From: Selaginella moellendorffii
Lineage: Eukaryota; Streptophyta; Lycopodiopsida; Selaginellales; Selaginellaceae
Direction: 5' to 3'
Length of the DNA stretch: 64,000 nucleotides
NCBI RefSeq assembly: GCF_000143415.4
Contig: NW_003314325.1
Location: 90,149 to 154,148, forward strand
The translations under genes and the position numbers were made by a program. Under the pieces are notes generated by a model. The model was not told the origin of the DNA, did not search any database, and saw nothing but the letters and a program-made list of their open reading frames with translations. Below, one piece after another: positions 45,525 to 55,845 of the stretch (positions are counted from its first letter, which is position 1; the number at the start of each line of letters is the position of its first letter).

Positions 45525-47205
45525 AATTATTTTTTATTATTTCTGAAAAAGAAAAATGGCTCTATTCACCTGTGCATAAACTACCAATTTCTTAATAAGT
45601 ATATAAAGAAGCACAAGTACCTTTTACGAAGTATTGAGGACTTGTTTGATATGTTGGGAAAAGAAAAATACTTCTTAAAAATTGACATAACGTTAGGATG
45701 CTACCAGATTATGGTAGCAAAGAAAGATGTTGAAAAGACAACCTATTAAATGAGGTATGGAAGCTTTGGGTTCCTAATAATGCTCTTTGGGCTGTGCAAT
45801 GTACAACATTCTTAATGTTAATGAATTACATCTTTATATCTTATCTAAATCATTTATGATTGTTTATATTGATGACATTTTAATCTATAGCAAAACACTA
45901 GAGGAGTATGTCTAACATTTGACAAAAATGTTTAAGAACTTAAGAGAACACAAATTGTATGCTAAAGAGAAACAAATATAACTTTACTCAATAAGAGGTA
46001 AAGTTTTTCAGGTATATAGTGGGCAAGGATGGGTTCAAAATGGACCCCAAGAAGGTTTAAGTGATATAAAAATAATGTACACAGGTGTTCTTGGGGTATA
46101 TAATTACTATTAAAAGTTCATCAAACACTATTTAAGGGTAATTTTGCCTTTAGCAAACCAAATGGGAAAAAAGAAAATGGTATAAACAACAGAATGTAAT
46201 ATGGGATTTGTCCACCTCAAAAGAAAGTTGAGGAAGGCTCTCACGTTGGCATTACCAAATTTTAATAAAGACTTCAAGGTAGAAATGAATGTCTCAAACT
46301 TTGTATTACACGCAGTTTTGAAACAAAATAATCACTTAGTGGTATTCTTCTCAAAGAAATTGGACAAGACTTAGCAAAAGTGGTTTACTCATGAAAAGGA
46401 ATTGTTTGTAGTGGTTAAGGTGTTCAAGGAATGGTAACATTACCTTGGGAGGCACTTCAAGGTATACATGGATAATGTAATAATAAAACACTTATTGTTA
46501 TAACTAACCTCCAAAGAAAATAAGATCAATAACCAATGCTTTAACCGAGTTTGATTGCGAGATTCTATATAAACTTAAAAAGAGCAATGTCATGGTAGAT
46601 GCTTTAAGTTGGAAAGAAAATTTGAAGTTGCTAGTATCTAGTACAACAACAACCTTCTAGGATGAAGTGCAAATAGTGTATGAAAATGATGGTTTAGTAT
46701 AAAAAGTGTTACTAAGGAATAGAGGCATAGGAAGTTTACTAGTGAGGCAAGCCACATAGGGAAAAAATAATTAATTATATGGAATGCAATGGACTCATTT
46801 ATTATTAGCAAATAAGGGTATATATTCCACAAGAGTAATTAAAGAAGATAGCCTTAAAAGAGTGTCATGATGGATATCTTGCAAGACACAACAAAGTGCC
46901 CAAAACAATACGCTTACTCAAAAGAAAGTATCACTAACCATATATAGTTAAAAATGTTCAAAACTATGTAAAGACATGCTCAACATGTCAATAGATGAAA
47001 ACCGTGAGTAAAGGTAGTGGGGGTTTGTTGCAAAGCTTTTTAATCCCTGATCATCTATAGAAATATCTTATTATAAACTTTATCACGGGACTCCCCCTCA
47101 AGTAAGGGGTTTGATACAATATTCATGGTGGTGGATTAGTTTTTTAAAATGGAAAATTTCATACCCACCACAACAGAAGTAGATATGAAAGGTGTGGTGA
47201 AGCTT
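45525..47205 (+). pseudogene. Decayed Ty3/gypsy pol (RT-RNase H-integrase)
   Basis: Plus-strand text with many stops follows the order of Ty3/gypsy pol. RT blocks lie at 45560-45990 ([65 protein letters not shown]). An RNase H part lies at 46270-46500 (FVLHAVLKQNNHLVVFFSKK, HEKELFVVVKVFKEW, KVYMDN). An integrase part lies at 46790-47200 (a zinc-finger relic, then a text like VVDQFSKMENF). It is AT-rich and old compared with the chromovirus that follows. LTRs are not identified. Confidence 0.78.
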
Positions 47206-47566
47206 GTCAAGACCCCCAACAAGTTCGGGACTAGAAAATACAAAAGACAAAGAGAAAAGTTAGTAGAGGTGAAGAAAAAACTTTAGACTGGTGTTGATTC
47301 AAATTGTGGAGAAATGGAACAAAGCTAACTTATATATACTATAGGTTGATGAAGTTCCACCACTCTTGGATCGAGGACGGCCTAAATATAGCTGAGGTCA
47401 AGGAGGTGCCACATCATCATCAGGAATGTGGTTCGAGAACCAGGAATCATACGGGAAATCAGAGAGTCAAGAAAAGGGAAGTGTCTCAAGAGTCAGGAAT
47501 GTAGTCTTGTGGGTCAGGAATCCGACGAGAGTCAGGAATGTGGAAAGAATTGGGAGATTCCTGACA
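47206..47566 (+). repeat. Complete LTR of the chromovirus (~360 bp)
   Basis: It begins TGTCAAGACCCCCAAC and ends GATTCCTGACA. Its halves recur at 51838-52042 (inverted) and 52905-53037 (direct). The 5-bp flanks (AAGCT and GCACC) do not match, as expected if the element has been rearranged. Confidence 0.75.
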
Positions 47567-47639
47567 GCACCCCCTCCTCAAGAACAAGTGGAACGAGGAC
47601 GTGAATGAGAACGAAGAGGAGGATGAGATGGGCGTCAAG

Positions 47640-47890
47640 GGAGATGGGGAATGAAAAGAATGACAACTGGGACAAGAAGGATAGTGGCGGTGGAAGTCCT
47701 GAACAAGGTCAAGAGAATGAATTAGGTGGTTTGCAGGTTCCCAAGTGCGTTCCTCAGGTTCGTAACCTTTCTAGTCTACCATATAGTAGAGTTGAGACCG
47801 TGGGATCTTGGAGTCAAGGATGTCTTGAACCTCGTACTCAGACCCATCCTCAAGCTACACTGGTGGAGGTGGAGGAATGACCTGATTTGG
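47640..47890 (-). pseudogene. Chromodomain at the integrase C-terminus, two stops
   Basis: The minus strand reads LEDGSEYEVQDILDSKI, then LYYMVD, stop, KGYEPEERTWEPANHLI. This is a typical chromovirus chromodomain (EYEVEKILD; W-x-GY-x-x-EE-x-TWEP), with the Trp of the WKGY motif replaced by a stop. A second stop lies just upstream. Chromodomains of this group guide integration into heterochromatin. Confidence 0.8.
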
Positions 47891-48306
47891 AATAGGATTG
47901 AGAATATAAGGCTCAAGGAGAAAGGAGTGAAAAACGGGGTGAATTTGATATGAGGAGGGAAGTGCAAGGTGATAAGTGACAGGATTAATAATGGCAATGA
48001 TAGGGAAAGGACCGAGGCATTTGAAATCAAGTTTGGGACATGGCCTGGTGGTGGAGATATTTCGCCTAAGGAGTTAGACTTTATCCCTGATATTGTAAGA
48101 GGGACAATCCTGACAATGGACATTGGCAAATGTTTTGTGAGATTCCTGAGCATGATGGAGGTGGAAGGAGATGGAGTTGTGGATTTCCTAGAGGTTGGAG
48201 ACAAATGCCTCAGAGTGGGGATTTGAACAAAAGGATTCAGATGGAGAAGGAAGTGAGAGATTGAATCTGGGATTTCGGCCAGAGTTGCAAATAAGGGGAA
48301 ACTCGA

Positions 48307-48406
48307 NNNNNNNNNNNNNNNNNNNNNNNNNNNNNNNNNNNNNNNNNNNNNNNNNNNNNNNNNNNNNNNNNNNNNNNNNNNNNNNNNNNNNNNNNNNNNN
48401 NNNNNN
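48307..48406. other. Assembly gap (100 N)
   Basis: A run of 100 N bases marks unknown sequence, probably of nominal length, within the integrase region of the chromovirus. Confidence 1.
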
Positions 48407-48661
48407 GGAGTGAACGGAGTTATTATAAGAGAACTCAGTAAGGGGAAGGATATTGAACCAGTCATCTTAATGATAGTTGATGAAGCACCTCAGGAATTAT
48501 TCCAACGTCTAAATCATTCGCTCGGACTATCCATCAGTTTGAGGATGATACGCTGAAGAGAGGTTGGCCTTCACTCCAATAAGCTGCAAGAACCATTGCT
48601 AGAAATGAGAGATGAATTGAGGTCCCCGATCCGAAACCACATCTACAGGAATCCCATGAAG

Positions 48662-51600
48662 TTAGAAAATTTCCCTAAATACCAGTTTTGCTATGTCCTT
48701 GCCCGAAAACTCCTTAGTACACGGCAAGAAGTGCGCCATCTTTGTGAAGTGATCCACCACAACTAAAATGCTATTGAAGCCTTTAGAACTCGGAAGATCA
48801 CTCAAAAAATCCATGGAGATGGATTCCCAAGGACCTGAAGGGACCGGAAGGGAATGAAGCAAACCTGAAGGAAGGTGGTGAGGTACTTTATTCCGGGCAC
48901 AAGTGTCACAAGAGGTAACAAAAGCTTTGACGTAGTCATCCATGTGAGGCCACCAAAAGTCCCATGCAACCAGCTTATAGGTTTTCAGAATGCTGAAGTG
49001 ACCAGCAGTCGGGCTATCGTGGCACGCCATCAAGACCAACCTTCGAGCATCACCTTCAAGAACGTAAAGCTGCTCCCCATAGTACAACAAGCCATTTAAG
49101 AACTCGAACTCGTTAAATCATTGGAAGTCAGGAGTCACTGGATATCCAGCCTGAAGATGGGGGAAATATCACTAGCGAGGTCATCAGATTGAATATCGTT
49201 TCTGATCGTGTCCATCAAGGAGGAGTTCTGAGGAGCCAGAGAAATTGCCATAACTTGAAGCCGATCAAGACCGAGGATAACCTGATCCTGTTGATTGAAA
49301 GCAGGATTACCAAGCCTGAGACTGAGATAGGAGTGCCTTGAAAGAGCATCAGGAAGGCCCTGAAGCTTTCCAGGTCTATACTTGATAACAAAGGAATTGT
49401 GCCCACCTTGCCTGACAACGGCTCAAAACTCGGGAAGTGGCAAAATACCCCAGATTTTTGTGATCTGTCCAAACCGTTGTTTGATGGCTTGCCCCCTTTG
49501 TAGGCTGGAATTTCCGAGAATGGAAAGCGATCGGATGAAATTCCTGATCCGCTTTGAGTTGAGATAGCACATCACCGATGGCAAAGTCGGAGGCATCCGC
49601 CTTGATGAAGAAAGGTTGTGAGGGATCAACGTGGATCAAGATAGGAGCAGAATTGAAGGCTGCCTTGAGTGTGTCAAAGGCCTGCTGGGCAGTAGTAGAC
49701 CAAGAGAAGGGAACATCCTTGCGAGTGAGATGAGAGGAAGGACAATGTTGGAGTAGTGATCAATGAATTTGCGGTAGAAGTTGGCGAAGCCAAGGAAAAC
49801 CTGAACGTCCAACATAGATTGTGGAGGCTCCCATTCGAGAATAGTCTTGACTTTGGTAGGATCCATCATGATACCCTTAGGAGTGACAATGTACCCAAGG
49901 AACTCCACAGACTCCTAATCAAAAGAACACTTCTCAAGCTTTGCATATAGACCGTGTTCTCGCAGCTTCGCCAGCACCTTGCACACATGCTCGTCATGCT
50001 CCTCTTGAGTTTTTGAGTAGATGAGGATGTCATCGAGGTAGACGATCACCATCTGATCAAGAAACTCCCAAAAGACGTTGTTTGCCATGTGTTGGAAAAC
50101 TGCTGGAGCATTTGTCAAGCCAAACGGCATGACAATGTACTCGAAGTGGCCATAGCGGGTTCAAAATGTAGTCTTCCATTCATCGCCAAGCTGGATCTAG
50201 ATCAGGTTGTATGCTCTACGGAGGTCAATCTGTAAGCAACCAAAGGGAACGACTCGAGAGACGGTCCATAGGGTTCAAATATAGAGGGAAAGGGCCCATG
50301 AATAAGAGTGCACCCCCTTTTCCAATCGGTTAAGGGTCTTGGGATATTTGGGGTTAAACATCCTTGGGTTTGAATAGTACTGGGCTGGGTGACCTTTTAG
50401 GAAGTCCAAACTTAGGAGCTTACATTTGGTATCGGAGCGGTCTCGGGTCTGACTCTGTTGGTTGGCTAAGGGAATCACACCACATGTTGATTGACATCTG
50501 GCTGGTCCAGTTTGCTCCCGCTGGGCTCGACCCGAGGGGTAGGGTGTTAAGAGAGCGGGGCTCTTGGGAGAGCTGCGGCTCTCAACTTCCGTTCATGAGG
50601 GCGTGAACTTGCAGGGAAGCGTGGTGGATTGTAAGCAACCAAAGGGAACGACTCGAGAGACGATCCGTTGGGGTTCAAATATAGAGGGAAAGGGCCCATG
50701 AACAAGAGTGCACCCTTTTTTCCAATTGGTTAAGGGTTTTGGGATATTTTGGAGTTAAGCGTCCTTGGGTTTGAATAGTACTGGGCTGGGTGACCTCCCG
50801 GGAAGTCCAAACTCAGGAGCTTACATTTGGTATCAGAGGGGTCTCGGGTCTGACTCTGTTGGCTGGCTAAGGGAATCGCACCACATGTTGATTGACATCT
50901 GGCTGGTCCAGTTTGCTCCCGCTGGGCTCGACCCAAGGGGTAGGGTGTCAAGAGAGCGGGGCTCTCAGGAGAGCTGCGGCTCTTAGCTTCCGTTCACGAG
51001 GGCATCAACTTGCAAGGAAGCGTGGTGGATTGTAAGCAACCAAAGGGAACGACTCGAGAGACGATCCGTTGGGGTTCAAATATAGAGGGAAAGGGCCCAT
51101 GAACAAGAGTGCACCCCTTTTTCCAATTGGTTAAGGGTTTTGGGATATTTTGGAGTTAAGCGTCCTTGGGTTTGAATAGTTCTGGGCTGGGTGACCTCCC
51201 GGGAAGTCCAAACTCAGGAGCTTACATTTGGTATCAGAGGGGTCTCGGGTCCGACTCTGTTGGCTGGCTAAGGGAATCGCACCACATGTTGATTGACATC
51301 TGGCTGGTCCAGTTTGCTCCCGCTGGGCTCGACCCGAGGGGTAGGGTGTCAAGAGAGCGGGGCTCTCAGGAGAGCTACGGCTCTTAGCTTCCGTTCACGA
51401 GGGCATCAACTTGCAAGGAAGCGTGGTGGATTGTAAGCAACCAAAGGGAACGACTCGAGAGACGGTCCATAGGGTTCAAATATAGAGGGAAAGGGCCCAT
51501 GAATAAGAGTACACCCCCTTTTTCAATCGGTTAAGGGTCTTGGGATATTTGGGGTTAAGTGTCCTTGGGTTTGAATAGTACTAGGTTGGGTGACCTCCCG

Positions 51601-51830
51601 GGACCAAACTTAGGAGCTTAAACAATCTTGGTGAAGAAGCGGGCACAGCCAAGGCATTCCAACAGGTCCAAGATCAGGGGCAGTGGATAACGGTTCTGAA
51701 CAGTCACTTTGTTCAAACCTCGGTAGTCGATGACTAGCCGCAAACTCCCATCCTTCTTCTTGACAAAGAAGACAAATGCTCCAACTGGGGACTGCAAATG
51801 CTGAATGTGCCCCGATGCACGAACCACATT
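48662..51830 (-). pseudogene. Chromovirus pol: RT, RNase H, integrase, interrupted
   Basis: Minus-strand domains in order: RT start at 51827-51618 ([39 protein letters not shown]), then the inserted array, RT continuation 50225-49640 ([50 protein letters not shown]), RNase H 49639-49376 (FIKADASDFAIGDVL; HPIAFHSRKF), and integrase 49090-48662 (HDSPTAGHFSILKT; CDTCARNK zinc finger; ISMDFLSDLPSSKGFNSILV with the catalytic Asp; VVVDHFTKMAHFLP). The YLDD polymerase motif is intact. A TAG at about 49915 and the insertion break the frame. It was recently active in evolutionary terms, as few codons are damaged. Confidence 0.87.
50226..51627. mobile_element. Tandem array of a miniature LTR retrotransposon (TRIM), 4 LTRs + 3 internal segments
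   Basis: Four LTRs of 191-196 bp (50231-50424, 50630-50825, 51031-51226, 51432-51622), each starting TGTAAGCAACC and ending GCTTACA (last copy GCTTAAA), alternate with three 205-bp internal segments. Each internal segment starts TTTGGTATC(A/G)GAG, a primer-binding site matching the 3' end of initiator tRNA-Met, and ends with a purine-rich GGAAGCGTGGTGGAT. The array is bounded by the direct repeat CAATC (50226-50230 and 51623-51627). No protein is encoded. Units 2 and 3 are nearly identical. It lies in the RT of the chromovirus, between codons that would otherwise be adjacent. Confidence 0.88.
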
Positions 51831-51837
51831 TCTGATG

Positions 51838-52042
51838 ATGACGTGGCACCTCCTCGACTTCAGCTATATTTAGGCCGTTCTCGATCCAAGAGTGGTGGAG
51901 CTTCATCAACCTATAGTATATATAGATTAACCTTGTTCCATTTCTCCACAATCTGAATCAATACCAATCTAAGGCCTTTTCTTCGCCTCCACTAGCTTTT
52001 CTCTTTGTCTTTTGTATTTTTCAGTCCTGATTTTGTTGGGGG
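51838..52042 (-). repeat. First half of chromovirus LTR, inverted
   Basis: Read on the minus strand it starts TGTCAAGACCCCCAACA and follows the LTR at 47206 as far as CATCATCAG-AATGTGGTTCG, where it passes into RT sequence. Confidence 0.78.
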
Positions 52043-52147
52043 TCTTGACAGTTTGATTCAAATTGTGCTTTTTGCTTTTTCTTTAGCTCATTTTGATTGT
52101 TTGACTGCCTTTGCCTTTTTTTCCCCCTTTTTCTTTCTTCTTTGCCA

Positions 52148-52905
52148 ATGGAATCTCCAAGCCATCTTGATTTCTTTGCCAAAGTCTTTGCAAAAATCCA
52201 GTCTGAGAATACTGAGCTGAAAGCGACCCTTCTTCACATGCAACAGGAGTTTGCTTGACTTTCGGCTCAAGGATCAAACAAAGTTCCTGAATCGAAGGTG
52301 AGTTTCCTGGCGAAGTTTTCAGGCAAGCGTTCGGAGCTTTGCGGATTCCTGAACCAGATAGAGCTGATCTTCTCACTTCAATATCATTAACAACAAGTCT
52401 TCCTCTGTGGTGCTCGGCCTTCCTTGGTTCCAACTGCACCAGCCTCAGATTTTTTGGAAGGAATTACAGCTCGTCTCTCCCACGTCTTCCCCTGCTATTC
52501 ATCGAGTCCGAATCAGGAAAAATTCCCTAAACTCAAATTGGGGTTCTATTCCTGACTCTACAAAGTTTTCACCCTCTTCGTTTCCCTCTCTTCCATCTTA
52601 CACTAGACAGTATCCTCGTCCCATCATTTCATTCAGTCATATGCCTCCTCCTATCTCCACAATCACTATGAAAGAGCTCCTTCACGAAGAACCTATTTTC
52701 CTTTTTGCTTTGCATGTTTCTCCTGTCAGTCTTCCTAAGAAGTATCATGATTTTGGGGATGTGTTTGACAAAGTGTACTGCCTATTCATCAGCCTTACGA
52801 CTGTCTTATTGATTTACAGGAAGGAGCGTCACCTCCGTGGGGGCCTATCTACGGGTTATCCCCGTCCGAGCTTAAGGCCCTCAAAGAGTACGTAGACAAG
52901 AACCT
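52148..52905 (+). pseudogene. Chromovirus gag and RT start, internally deleted
   Basis: The plus strand opens with MESPSHLDFFAKVFAKIQS and a helical text (SENTELKATLLHMQQ), then KVSFLAKFSGKRSELCGFL, a gag matrix/capsid start. After frame breaks, text near 52660-52905 reads as the run-up to RT (CLIDLQEGASPPWGP, YGLSPSELKALKEYVDKNLE). Much of gag, the nucleocapsid and the protease are missing. It ends exactly where the opposite-strand RT begins in a normal element. Confidence 0.72.
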
Positions 52906-53037
52906 AGAATCAAGAATCATACAAGAAATCAGAGAGTCAAGAATAGGGAAGTGTCTCGAGAGTTAGGAATGTGGTTTTGTGAGTCAAGAATCTAGCGAGA
53001 GTCAGGAATGTGGCAAGAATTGGGGGATTCCTGACAA
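52905..53037 (+). repeat. Second half of chromovirus LTR
   Basis: It follows the 47440-47566 part of the LTR (AATCATAC-GAAATCAGAGAGTCAAG to GATTCCTGACA). It joins the RT start at a shared AAGAACC. Confidence 0.75.
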
Positions 53038-54293
53038 AGCTATTCTTTGAATAAGTTGTTTGAGTGGGGAAAGGCAAAAGAAATTATCTCAGTTTGATAG
53101 AAGAATTTCATTAACAAGTTCTAGAGAACTCTTCTAAAGTAATATTGCACTAAATTAAAATTCAACATAACCTATCACCCACAAACAAGTATTAAATATA
53201 TACTTTAAATATAATGTTGAAGTTTTGAATTTTCTAGATCATGCTCAGGATTTTTAGTTTTCCACATTTCTTTTAACATTTTTCTTGACCATTTACAATC
53301 ACTATTATTTCTTCCAATCAATTCTATAGATTTTTTTATCAATATCAGTTTCATTGTTTTCTATGACACTATAATTGGGCTCGGCATTTTTTTTAATGGT
53401 TTTCCATATTTAATTTATTTGTTCAAATTATCTTTAGACACAACTAAAGTTCTAGCAAGTTACAATTGCAACTAGATTAATGCAATAATATCAACTTAGC
53501 AACAAAATGAAACCTCTAATGGCTGATTGGGCAAATCTATCCCATTCCACCTTTCTTAGTGAACAATAGTTTTTAGCATAGATAATCCACAACCATTTAT
53601 TCAACATTGTTAACAACACAATGCCATCATATTCTGAGGCCAAGATCCAAAATTTAGACTTTTTTCTTCATCTCTTATCATCTCTTCCTTTTTCCATTTT
53701 TTGAGTTTAGATTCCAATTTTTCCCTTGTTATTTCCTTGTGTTTTCAAACTCCACATTTTATTCTTATTTTTTCTATTTTCTCTCTAACATTTCAATTTT
53801 CATCATCCATCTATCTATGTGTGAGATTTAGCCATTCTGTTTCAGTTTACAAGCTTTAGGTTCTTGTTACATCAGAGTCTAGGCAATCCTTCATGTTGAG
53901 AGTCTAGGCAATCCTTCACATTGGAGTGGGGTACAATTTTGGGCCTACTTCTGGATATGGATATACTTAGAGCTTATTCATTACACATTTCAGTGGTATT
54001 TTCAGTGAGAGATCGATGGGATTTTGATTGTGTGGTGAGGTTATGAGATTCCCTTGCATGAAACAAAGGCATTGAAAATCAAGATTGGGGAAAATATAGA
54101 TAAGAGAGCATAACAATAGTAGTTTTCTTCAAAATAGCATTTTTAAATTTATTGTTTTCATGCTTCAAAAATTTTATTAATTATTTTTGGTTTACTTACA
54201 TTAAAATTAAACTAGTAAACTGGAATTATATTAGGGAAATGTTACAATACCAGTAAAGGCAGCTCTGTTTTTAGGGCTTCGAATTTAGGGTTC
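53038..54293. other. AT-rich spacer
   Basis: No coding frame or repeat is recognised. It carries a duplicated phrase AGTCTAGGCAATCCTTCA at 53877 and 53901. The last 60 bp (TTTTTAGGGCTTCGAATTTAGGGTTC) resemble the telo-box-bearing leaders seen at 17.6 and 20.3 kb and are probably the MDP-1 leader. Confidence 0.45.
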
Positions 54294-55044
54294 ATGCTAG
54301 ATCTAGTTCTTCCTCACGCGTGCGCGCAGAGGCTAGCGGGACCTAGGGCACCGGCGAGGATGAGCACCAGCAGCGATGCCGTCAAAGCCCAGGCATTGGA
54401 GCTCCTCGCAAGCGCCGAGCGCCTCCCCCGCCTCGTTGTCTTCGATCTCGACTACACGCTGTGGCCCTTCTGGTGGTGAGTGAGTGAGCGACTGAGCGAC
54501 TGAGCGCCTCTCTTTCTCTCCCTTCCTCAAGGTTTCTGGGTCGATTTTGATTTCTCTCCAGCGAATGCATGTCAAAGCGAGATAATCCGCGGCTCTATCC
54601 CCAGGTGACCGGGATTCTCAGCGCGCTCCAGGAGAAAGGCGTCGCCATGGCTGTGGCGTCGAGAACTCCCACACCCGACATTGCCACCGCCTTCCTCTCC
54701 AAGCTCAACCTTGCCACTCTCTTCTTCCCCAAGGTACTTTTCTCGTTCCTTCCAACTTCCAAAGTAATTCTTCTTTCCAGGAAATCTACCCGAGCTGGAG
54801 CCACAAGACCGAGCACTTCCAAAAGATCCATCAAAAGTCTAGCACGCCTTTCAAGGACATGCTCTTCTTCGATGACGAGCAACGCAACATAAAAGCAGTG
54901 AGCACAAAACCTTCTTTTCGTTTCGTTCTCTAAAACTTTTCTTTGTTCAAGGTTTCACAAATGGGCGTCACAAGCATTCTTGTGGACGAGGGCGTCAACC
55001 TGGAAGCTCTCCGGCAGGGGCTCAAGGATTACACCAAGAAATAG
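54294..55044 (+). CDS. MDP1: Magnesium-dependent phosphatase 1 (HAD family)
   Basis: Four exons (54294 or 54360 to 54475, 54562-54733, 54781-54897, 54952-55044) give 165 residues from the ATG at 54360, or 187 from 54294. The HAD motif I is VVFDLDYTLWPFW (DxDxT, nucleophile Asp). Motif II is in VAMAVASRTPTP, and motif III/IV in DMLFFDDEQRNIKAV, all typical of MDP-1. In animals MDP-1 acts on fructosamine-6-phosphates and phosphotyrosine mimics; the plant role is not settled. The 22-residue extension from 54294 is Ala/Pro/Arg-rich without acidic start and might target an organelle, but 54360 fits the usual length. Part of this gene was copied to 19.96-20.33 kb. Confidence 0.9.
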
Positions 55045-55425
55045 CTCATCGATTCGAGGTTACAGGTAAGGAGAAATCTAAATGCATAGGCAGTAGGAGC
55101 GTATCTTGAGTGTCACTCTTCTAAACAGTGGAAGGCAAAACATCTCCACCACTTCGTACTTCTTGTACACTACCACCCATTCGCTTGTGGGACAGCCCAT
55201 TCTTTCTTCCTCGTCTTCATCGCTCGACGACTCAAGCCTCTCTCATTTCATCTCTATTCTTGCATTCTTTGCCCCTCTTCATTTTCATCACCACCATTGT
55301 ATTCTTTGCTCGATTCCTTCTTTTCTTCCTTCTTTTCTTCGTAGGGTGTGTATATCCAAGATGTTGGAGTTCCTTTAGCATTCTGTTTCGAGAGAGTTAG
55401 ATTCGTGAGAGAAGAAGCAAACACT

Positions 55426-55845
55426 ATGGGAGACCTCAAGCAATGGCGCATCCTGAGAGCTGCGACTCGAGCAAAGAAGAGATTGATTGGAATGGAAGAA
55501 AAGCATGTGAAATCTGCCAAGGCGGATAAGCTCGGCATCTTTTCCTGGAAAGAAAGCATGGAGAGATCGAGGAGATCCAATTCCATAGAAGTGATAGAAT
55601 CTAGGCGAAGAGATGCCCCAGCCTCGCGGAGTTACATCCGATCCAGATATAAAGAGAGCGAGAAGGAATCGATCAAATCTGGGAAAATGGGAAAGAATCG
55701 ATCGATGTCCATGACCTGCTTGTCTAGCCAGAGGATCTGGAAATGGAAGCTTGCGTCGTGCGCCTCGTTGGAGAAGCAAGTGAGCCGCAGCGCTTCCATC
55801 GCAAAAGCCTTAGAATTTAGAATCCTAGAACTCCGAAATTTCTAA
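55426..55845 (+). CDS. Hypothetical basic protein, 139 residues
   Basis: An open frame of 139 codons (start MGDLKQWRILRAATRAKKRL) is rich in Lys, Arg, Ser and Glu, with helix-forming stretches and repeated Ser-Arg/Arg-Ser pairs. It lies 380 bp downstream of MDP-1, in GC composition similar to genes. No domain is recognised and there are no splice partners I can support. It could be a lineage-specific small protein or a chance frame. Confidence 0.25.
   Translation: MGDLKQWRILRAATRAKKRLIGMEEKHVKSAKADKLGIFSWKESMERSRRSNSIEVIESRRRDAPASRSYIRSRYKESEKESIKSGKMGKNRSMSMTCLSSQRIWKWKLASCASLEKQVSRSASIAKALEFRILELRNF

Larger units (their letters stand above)
47206..53037. mobile_element. Rearranged chromovirus (Ty3/gypsy with chromodomain)
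   Basis: A composite of one LTR family. It has a complete LTR (47206-47566, +), chromodomain, integrase, RNase H and RT on the minus strand (47640-51830), the first half of an LTR on the minus strand (51838-52042), gag and the RT start on the plus strand (52148-52905), and the second half of an LTR on the plus strand (about 52905-53037). RT is split so that its N-terminal part and the rest face each other on opposite strands, and the LTR is split at the same junctions, so part of an element was inverted. An assembly gap (48307-48406) lies in the integrase C-terminal region. A miniature LTR array interrupts the RT. Confidence 0.75.

Noticed and set aside
50364-51387. Repeated 73-80 codon frames in the tandem array
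   Set aside because: They repeat only because the unit repeats, cross LTR boundaries and lack conserved domains; the element looks non-coding.
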